Shown here one piece after another: positions 13,171 to 18,159 of a stretch of 18,159 bases of DNA (positions are counted from its first letter, which is position 1; each line of letters starts with the position of its first letter). This DNA is from Lachnospiraceae bacterium. GTDB lineage: Bacteria; Bacillota; Clostridia; Lachnospirales; Lachnospiraceae. The notes under the pieces were generated by a model that saw only the letters and a list, made by a program, of their open reading frames with translations, did not search any database and had not been told where the DNA came from. A program made the translations under genes and the position numbers. The stretch lies in contig VSOC01000076.1 in the NCBI GenBank assembly GCA_009774615.1, forward strand, positions 1 through 18,159, read 5' to 3'.

Positions 13171-15219
13171 ATGAAAAACAAGGTTCGGGTTAAGGGAGAA
13201 CTGAGTATTTATCTCCAGTGGCCGCTCATCCTTTCTATCCTGCTGATTATGGCGACCATGGTGGTTGCTGCGGTGGACGTCCAGGCGGGCGTGGTGATGA
13301 GTGTGTTTACCTTCCTGTACATTCTGGCTGCTCTTTGGTTTTACCTGTATCAGAGGAAACATGTGCTGGCGGGATTGGTGGAGTTTTCTTCCGAATATGC
13401 CTGGATTCAGAAGCAGCTGCTTTCCGAGATGATACAGCCCTATGCGATTGCCGACGAGAAGGGGAAACTGCTTTGGAATAATGCTGCCTTTGGAGAACTG
13501 TTAGGATTGGAACGGCACAGCAGGAAGAATCTGCTGAGTTTATTTCCGGAACTGACCAAGGATGATTTGGAGCCGGGGGAGGAGATGTTTTCCATCCATA
13601 CGGAGTATGATAACCGCAACTACCGGATGGATTTAAAGTGGGTGGCGTTAAATGACGCAGCGACGCTGGAAGATATTTTAGGAAAGGATTTTTCACGGGA
13701 GTATCTTCTTTCCGTTTATCTGGCTGATGAAACCGAAGTCCTTCACTATAAAAAGGAAATTGACAACCAGAAGATGGTTGCCGGGCTGATTTATCTGGAT
13801 AATTATGATGAAGCATTAGAAACCGTAGAAGAGGTTCGCCGTTCCCTGCTGATGGCCTTGATTGACCGGAAGGTGAACAAGTACATTTCGGCGATGAACG
13901 GTATTGTGAAAAAGCTGGAAAAGGATAAATATTTTTTTGCCATTAAACAGCAGTATGTCCAGCGGATTCAGGAAGACCGGTTTGCCATCCTTGAAGATGT
14001 AAAGACAGTAAATATCGGCAATGATATGGCTGTGACTTTAAGTATCGGCATGGGGATGAACGGAGAAACCTATAATCAGGATTACGATTTTGCCCGTACT
14101 GCCATCGATATGGCTCTGGGGCGCGGCGGCGACCAGGCTGTGATTAAGGATGGGGAAAAGATTCAGTATTTCGGGGGAAAAGCGCAGCAGATGGAAAAAT
14201 CTACCCGGGTTAAGGCAAGGGTTAAGGCGCATGCGCTGCGGGAACTGATGGAGAATAAAGACCGCCTGCTGATTATGGGGCATAAGATGCCGGATATTGA
14301 CTCCTTTGGGGCGGCACTGGGGATTTACCGCATTGCCACATCCCTGAATAAGAAAGCTCATATTGTTATCAATGAAGTGACCACTTCCGTTAAGCCGATG
14401 ATGGATCGCTTTATCGGAAACCCGGATTATCCGGAGGATATGTTTTTAAAGGGCCCTAAGGCGGCAGAACTGGTGGACGCGGCGACGATGCTGGTGGTGG
14501 TCGATGTGAACCGGCCCAGTATTACCGATGCCCCGGCGCTGCTTCGCATGGTAAAATCCATCGTTGTCCTCGATCATCACCGTCAGAGCAGCGAGATTAT
14601 TGACAATGCCGTGCTTTCCTACGTGGAGCCCTATGCTTCCTCGGCCTGTGAGATGGTTGCCGAGGTGCTTCAGTACATTGCCGACAACATCCGCATCCGT
14701 CCGGCTGAGGCAGACGCCATGTATGCGGGAATTGTGATTGATACGCTGAATTTTACGAACCAGACGGGAGTGCGGACGTTTGAGGCGGCTGCTTATCTGC
14801 GCCGGTGCGGAGCGGATATTACCCGGGTGCGCAAGATGTTTCGGGAGAATATGGCAGAGTATCAGGCAAAGGCAGACGCCGTGCGCCGGGCAGAGGTTTA
14901 CCGGGAGGCATTTGCCATCAGCGTATGCCCGGCAGAAGGGCTGGCAAGCCCTACCATCGTCGGTGCACAGGCGGCGAATGATTTGCTGGAGATTAACGGA
15001 ATCAAGGCTTCGGTGGTACTCACCGAATACAACCATGTGATTTATTTAAGTGCCCGTTCCATTGACGAAGTGAATGTACAGGTGATGATGGAAATTCTGG
15101 GCGGCGGCGGACACAGAACCGTGGCGGGGGCGCAGCTTGAGGGCGTAACCATTGAGCAGGCCCGGGCAAAAGTAAAGGACGCCATCGATGAAATGCGTAA
15201 GAAGGGAGAAGTATCATAA
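13171..15219 (+). CDS. gdpP: Cyclic-di-AMP phosphodiesterase GdpP
   Basis: Membrane-anchored enzyme that hydrolyses c-di-AMP to pApA, setting the level of a messenger controlling potassium uptake, osmolyte transport and cell-wall homeostasis. Its 682 residues show the full GdpP plan: two membrane helices (about 17-36 and 38-60), a PAS-like region (about 80-190), a degenerate GGDEF domain (about 190-330, no intact GGDEF signature; GRGGDQAV near the end), and the DHH/DHHA1 catalytic half. There GHKMPDIDS (370-378), VDVNRPS, the DHH triad (468-470) and GGGGH (644-648) supply the metal and substrate residues. AGGAG precedes the ATG. The stop shares one base with the rplI ATG (TAATG), indicating translational coupling. 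Nothing suggests loss of function. Confidence 0.96.
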   Translation: MKNKVRVKGELSIYLQWPLILSILLIMATMVVAAVDVQAGVVMSVFTFLYILAALWFYLYQRKHVLAGLVEFSSEYAWIQKQLLSEMIQPYAIADEKGKLLWNNAAFGELLGLERHSRKNLLSLFPELTKDDLEPGEEMFSIHTEYDNRNYRMDLKWVALNDAATLEDILGKDFSREYLLSVYLADETEVLHYKKEIDNQKMVAGLIYLDNYDEALETVEEVRRSLLMALIDRKVNKYISAMNGIVKKLEKDKYFFAIKQQYVQRIQEDRFAILEDVKTVNIGNDMAVTLSIGMGMNGETYNQDYDFARTAIDMALGRGGDQAVIKDGEKIQYFGGKAQQMEKSTRVKARVKAHALRELMENKDRLLIMGHKMPDIDSFGAALGIYRIATSLNKKAHIVINEVTTSVKPMMDRFIGNPDYPEDMFLKGPKAAELVDAATMLVVVDVNRPSITDAPALLRMVKSIVVLDHHRQSSEIIDNAVLSYVEPYASSACEMVAEVLQYIADNIRIRPAEADAMYAGIVIDTLNFTNQTGVRTFEAAAYLRRCGADITRVRKMFRENMAEYQAKADAVRRAEVYREAFAISVCPAEGLASPTIVGAQAANDLLEINGIKASVVLTEYNHVIYLSARSIDEVNVQVMMEILGGGGHRTVAGAQLEGVTIEQARAKVKDAIDEMRKKGEVS

Positions 15220-15665
15220 TGGAAATTGTGTTATTAGAAGATGTCAAGGCATTAGGAAAAAAAGGACAGATCGTTAAGGTGAATGACGGCTATGCGAGGA
15301 ATTTTATTCTGCCTAAAAAGCTGGGGATCGAAGCTACGCCCAAAGCACTTAATGATTTAAAATTACAGAAGGCGAATGCGCAGAGAATTGAAGACCAGAA
15401 GCTTTCGGAGGCAAAGGAACTGGCAGAGAAGCTTTCCAAGCTTTCGGTTACGGTGTCGATGAAGGCAGGCGAGGGCGGAAAGGCTTTCGGTTCGGTTTCT
15501 GGAAAGGAAATCAGCAGGGCCATTACCGAACAGCTGCAGATGGATATTGATAAGAAGAAGTTTTTAATGCCGGAGCCGTTAAAGACCTTTGGAACCCATG
15601 AGGTTCCGATTAAGCTGCACAAAGATGTAACGGCGAAACTGGCTGTTAAGGTTGTGGAGGCATAA
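15219..15665 (+). CDS. rplI: 50S ribosomal protein L9
   Basis: Large-subunit protein that binds 23S rRNA near the L1 stalk and helps maintain reading frame. At 148 residues it is full length: the N-terminal domain MEIVLLEDVKALGKKG with the NDGYARNFILPK signature (about 23-34), a long charged connecting helix (residues about 45-75) and a C-terminal domain ending GTHEVPIKLHKDV. It starts on the last base of the gdpP stop, and GAAGGGAGAAG upstream lies inside gdpP. Confidence 0.97.
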   Translation: MEIVLLEDVKALGKKGQIVKVNDGYARNFILPKKLGIEATPKALNDLKLQKANAQRIEDQKLSEAKELAEKLSKLSVTVSMKAGEGGKAFGSVSGKEISRAITEQLQMDIDKKKFLMPEPLKTFGTHEVPIKLHKDVTAKLAVKVVEA

Positions 15666-15671
15666 GATACG

Positions 15672-17018
15672 ATGGATGAAGCGCTGTTAAAGCGGGTGCT
15701 TCCCCACAGTGTGGAGGCGGAGCGGTCGGTTATCGCCTGTATGCTGATTGACCGGGAGGCGATTATCTCCGCTTCGGAAATCCTGGTTCAGGACGATTTT
15801 TACCAGAACCAGTACGGCGTAATGTTCGGCGCCATGGTGGAATTGTTTAATGAGGGAAGCCCGGTGGATATGGTGACGCTTCAAAACCGTCTGAAAGAAA
15901 AGGATATTCCGCCGGAACTTATCAGCCTGGAACTGTTTAAGGAGATTATGGATGTGGTGCCTGTGTCAGTGAATATCAAAAGCTACGCAGGCATTGTCCG
16001 CGAAAAGTCCGTTATGCGGCGGCTGATTAAGGTGAATGAAGAGATTGCCAATACCTGCTATGCGGGGAAGGAAAGGCTGGAGGATATTCTGGCTTATACA
16101 GAAAAGGCTATTTTTGACCTGCTTCAGAGCCGAAGCGCCGGTGAGTTTGTGCCGATTAAGCAGGTGGCGTTAAATGTGTTGGAAAAGATTGAAGCAGCAG
16201 CAAAGTCCGGGGGGACGGTTACCGGGATTCCCACGGGCTTTATTGATCTGGACTATAAAACCTCGGGGATGCAGCCTTCGGATCTTGTTCTTTTGGCGGC
16301 ACGTCCTTCGATGGGAAAGACGGCGTTTGTGTTAAATCTGGTGGATCATGTTACCGTGCGCCGGGGGCTTCCCTGCATGGTGTTCAGCCTGGAAATGTCC
16401 AAGGAGCAGTTAGTCAACCGTATGCTTTCCATGGAGTCGAATGTGGACTCGCAGAAGTTAAGAACCGGAAGCCTGACCGACGCGGACTGGGATGCCGTAG
16501 TGGAAGGAATTGGGGTGATCGGCGGCTCGAAGCTGATTATTGACGATACGCCGGGTATATCCATTACCGAACTGCGCAGCAAATGCAGGAAGATGAAGCT
16601 GGAATATGGATTAAGCATGGTGATTATCGATTATCTGCAGCTGATGAGCGGGAGCGGGACAAGGAGCGGAGATAACCGTCAGCAGGAAATATCGGAGATT
16701 TCCCGGTCGCTCAAGGCACTGGCAAGGGAGCTGAATGCCCCGGTGATTGCCCTTTCACAGCTAAGCCGGGCGTGTGAGAGCAGACAGGATCACCGGCCGA
16801 TGCTTTCGGATCTTCGCGAGTCGGGGGCAATTGAACAGGACGCGGATGTCGTGATGTTTCTGTACCGGGATGACTACTATAATAAAGATACGGACAGGCC
16901 CAATGTGGCGGAGGTCATTATCGCCAAGCAGAGGAACGGCCCGATTGGAACGATAGAACTTTTATGGCGGCCGGAGTTTACGAAGTTTGTGAATATGGCG
17001 AAGGAGCAGGGGCAGTAA
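15672..17018 (+). CDS. dnaB: Replicative DNA helicase DnaB
   Basis: Hexameric 5'-3' helicase that unwinds the replication fork and recruits primase (called dnaC in Bacillus subtilis). 448 residues, normal, with no intein. The N-terminal domain begins PHSVEAERSVIACML (all-helical, primase-interacting) and is followed by a linker helix near 150-180. The RecA-like motor carries Walker A ARPSMGKT (210-217), FSLEMSKEQL, the Walker B segment MVIIDYLQLMSG (about 315-326), SQLSRACESR, and the C-terminal MFLYRDDYYN and AKQRNGPIG motifs. GGAGG lies within the end of rplI, 11 nt before the ATG. The gdpP-rplI-dnaB order is a recurrent Firmicute arrangement. Confidence 0.97.
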   Translation: MDEALLKRVLPHSVEAERSVIACMLIDREAIISASEILVQDDFYQNQYGVMFGAMVELFNEGSPVDMVTLQNRLKEKDIPPELISLELFKEIMDVVPVSVNIKSYAGIVREKSVMRRLIKVNEEIANTCYAGKERLEDILAYTEKAIFDLLQSRSAGEFVPIKQVALNVLEKIEAAAKSGGTVTGIPTGFIDLDYKTSGMQPSDLVLLAARPSMGKTAFVLNLVDHVTVRRGLPCMVFSLEMSKEQLVNRMLSMESNVDSQKLRTGSLTDADWDAVVEGIGVIGGSKLIIDDTPGISITELRSKCRKMKLEYGLSMVIIDYLQLMSGSGTRSGDNRQQEISEISRSLKALARELNAPVIALSQLSRACESRQDHRPMLSDLRESGAIEQDADVVMFLYRDDYYNKDTDRPNVAEVIIAKQRNGPIGTIELLWRPEFTKFVNMAKEQGQ

Positions 17019-17022
17019 GAGG

Positions 17023-18159
17023 ATGGAAACGAAGAGAGTAGTGATTCGGGATGTAAGGAATCCGGAAGACGGGGAGCTTTTGGAGGCGGCCGAAGTTTTG
17101 CGAAACGGAGGACTTGTGGCATTTCCCACGGAAACGGTTTATGGACTGGGCGGAAATGCATTAGACGAAAAGGCAGCGGGAAAGATTTATGCGGCGAAGG
17201 GACGGCCTTCGGATAATCCTCTGATTGCGCATATTTCCTGTATGGAGGAATTGGAACCGTTAGTCAGTGAAGTAAGCACGGCGGGAAAAAGATTAGCCGA
17301 GAGGTTTTGGCCCGGCCCGCTTACGCTGGTATTTCCAAAGAGTGAGAAGGTGCCCTATGGGACGACAGGGGGACTGGAAACGTTGGCTGTCCGTATGCCC
17401 AGTGACCCGGTGGCAAACCGCCTGATCCGTCTGGCCGGGATTCCGGTGGCGGCACCAAGCGCCAATACCTCGGGGCGCCCAAGTCCGACGACGGCAGAGC
17501 ATGTCTGGCAGGACCTGGCGGGAAAGATTGAGATGATCGTGGACGGCGGGCCGGTGGGTATCGGGCTGGAATCGACGATTGTGGATGTATCCGGTGATGA
17601 ACCGGTGATTCTGCGCCCGGGGGCGATTACGCAGGAGATGATCGGTGAACTGTTGGGGAAGGTGGAACTTGATCCGGCGATTACCGGGCCGCTAAAGGAG
17701 AATGTGCGTCCGAAGGCACCGGGGATGAAGTACCGGCATTATGCGCCTAAGGGGGAGTTGGTTTTAGTCGAATTAAAAGAGGAAACGATTCGGGAACTGT
17801 ACAGGCCCGGGAGCGCTTTGTATGGAGAGGTTTCGCGGAAGATGGGAGAATGGGGGAAAAGCTGGAAGGTTGACCGGGAAAGCTTTTACATGGCATGGAA
17901 GGCAAATCAGGAGGCGCTGGCGCTGGAGAAGCAGGGAAGGCGCGTCGGGGTAATCTGCACGGAGGAAACGGCAGAGGAATATACGGTGAAGGTGAAGCGA
18001 AGCATCGGGAAGCGAAGCAGCGCAGGAAGCATTGCCCATAATTTATATGCGGTTTTGCGGGAATTTGACGACTTGGGCGTGGAGGTGATTTATTCCGAAA
18101 GCTTTTCCGAAGACCATCTGGGTCAGGCTATTATGAACCGGCTGAATAAGGCGGCGGGG
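17023..18159 (+). CDS. L-threonylcarbamoyladenylate synthase, Sua5 type (3' end off the right edge)
   Basis: Makes threonylcarbamoyl-AMP from threonine, bicarbonate and ATP, the precursor for t6A at position 37 of ANN-reading tRNAs (cytosol). All 379 codons to the window edge are open. The YrdC/Sua5 catalytic domain shows FPTETVYGLG (near residue 32), KGRPSDNPLI, FWPGPLTLVF, RMPSDP and APSANTSGRPSPT, then GLESTIVDVSG and ILRPGAIT. From about residue 230 the PKAPGMKYRHYAP linker and a C-terminal Sua5 domain make this the long two-domain form; such proteins are typically near 350 residues, so the stop should be close. It starts 4 nt after dnaB; AAGGAG is 16 nt upstream, so a GTG at 17041 is an alternative start. 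Confidence 0.93.
   Translation, partial: METKRVVIRDVRNPEDGELLEAAEVLRNGGLVAFPTETVYGLGGNALDEKAAGKIYAAKGRPSDNPLIAHISCMEELEPLVSEVSTAGKRLAERFWPGPLTLVFPKSEKVPYGTTGGLETLAVRMPSDPVANRLIRLAGIPVAAPSANTSGRPSPTTAEHVWQDLAGKIEMIVDGGPVGIGLESTIVDVSGDEPVILRPGAITQEMIGELLGKVELDPAITGPLKENVRPKAPGMKYRHYAPKGELVLVELKEETIRELYRPGSALYGEVSRKMGEWGKSWKVDRESFYMAWKANQEALALEKQGRRVGVICTEETAEEYTVKVKRSIGKRSSAGSIAHNLYAVLREFDDLGVEVIYSESFSEDHLGQAIMNRLNKAAG

Noticed and set aside
14446..15036. 196-codon minus-strand ORF opposite gdpP
   Set aside because: Lies across the DHH/DHHA1 catalytic region of gdpP, whose motifs are intact; no supporting start signal.

Overview
The window looks like chromosomal DNA of an anaerobic, low-to-moderate GC Firmicute, most likely a Lachnospiraceae-type Clostridium. 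Evidence: a T-box leader in front of metG, the gdpP-rplI-dnaB order, a lipoprotein sugar-binding protein, strong AGGAGG-type ribosome binding sites, sigma-A promoters, an oxygen-sensitive NrdG2-type radical SAM activase, and a modular uncharacterised protein whose end domains resemble Lachnospiraceae proteins. I see no insertion sequence, prophage, CRISPR array, tRNA or rRNA. Almost all of it is ordinary core genome.

Layout. 1-2980 (minus strand): a sugar-type extracellular solute-binding lipoprotein, with its own promoter, is followed by a methyl-accepting chemotaxis protein that runs off the left edge. Two hairpins sit at their junction and no permease genes are visible. 3111-3245: a 44-codon ORF, little more than a signal peptide, probably the stump of a decayed secreted protein. 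3329-8741 (plus strand): promoter, methionine-type T-box with terminator, metG, a TraX-family membrane protein, tatD and ksgA, closed by a strong, probably bidirectional terminator. The maturase gene rnmV, often found between tatD and ksgA, is absent here.

8829-9642 (minus strand): nagB with its own promoter. 9769-11601 (plus): a 610-residue protein of unknown function, with conserved-looking end domains joined by a long low-complexity linker holding two separate tandem-repeat arrays. It is the least understood gene here. 11653-12345 (minus): radical SAM activase of the NrdG2 type. 12503-13009 (plus): tadA.

13080-18159 (plus): a compact run gdpP-rplI-dnaB-sua5 behind one extended -10 promoter, with junctions of -1, 6 and 4 nt. 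It links c-di-AMP breakdown, ribosomal protein L9, the replicative helicase and t6A tRNA modification; sua5 is still open at the right edge.

Working together, most genes serve translation: tRNA charging (metG), rRNA methylation (ksgA), tRNA wobble editing (tadA), tRNA t6A (sua5) and the ribosome (rplI). The left end is devoted to sensing and binding a carbohydrate. I found no clear new multi-gene system. The best candidates for follow-up are the repeat-bearing modular protein and the solute-binding protein/chemoreceptor pair.
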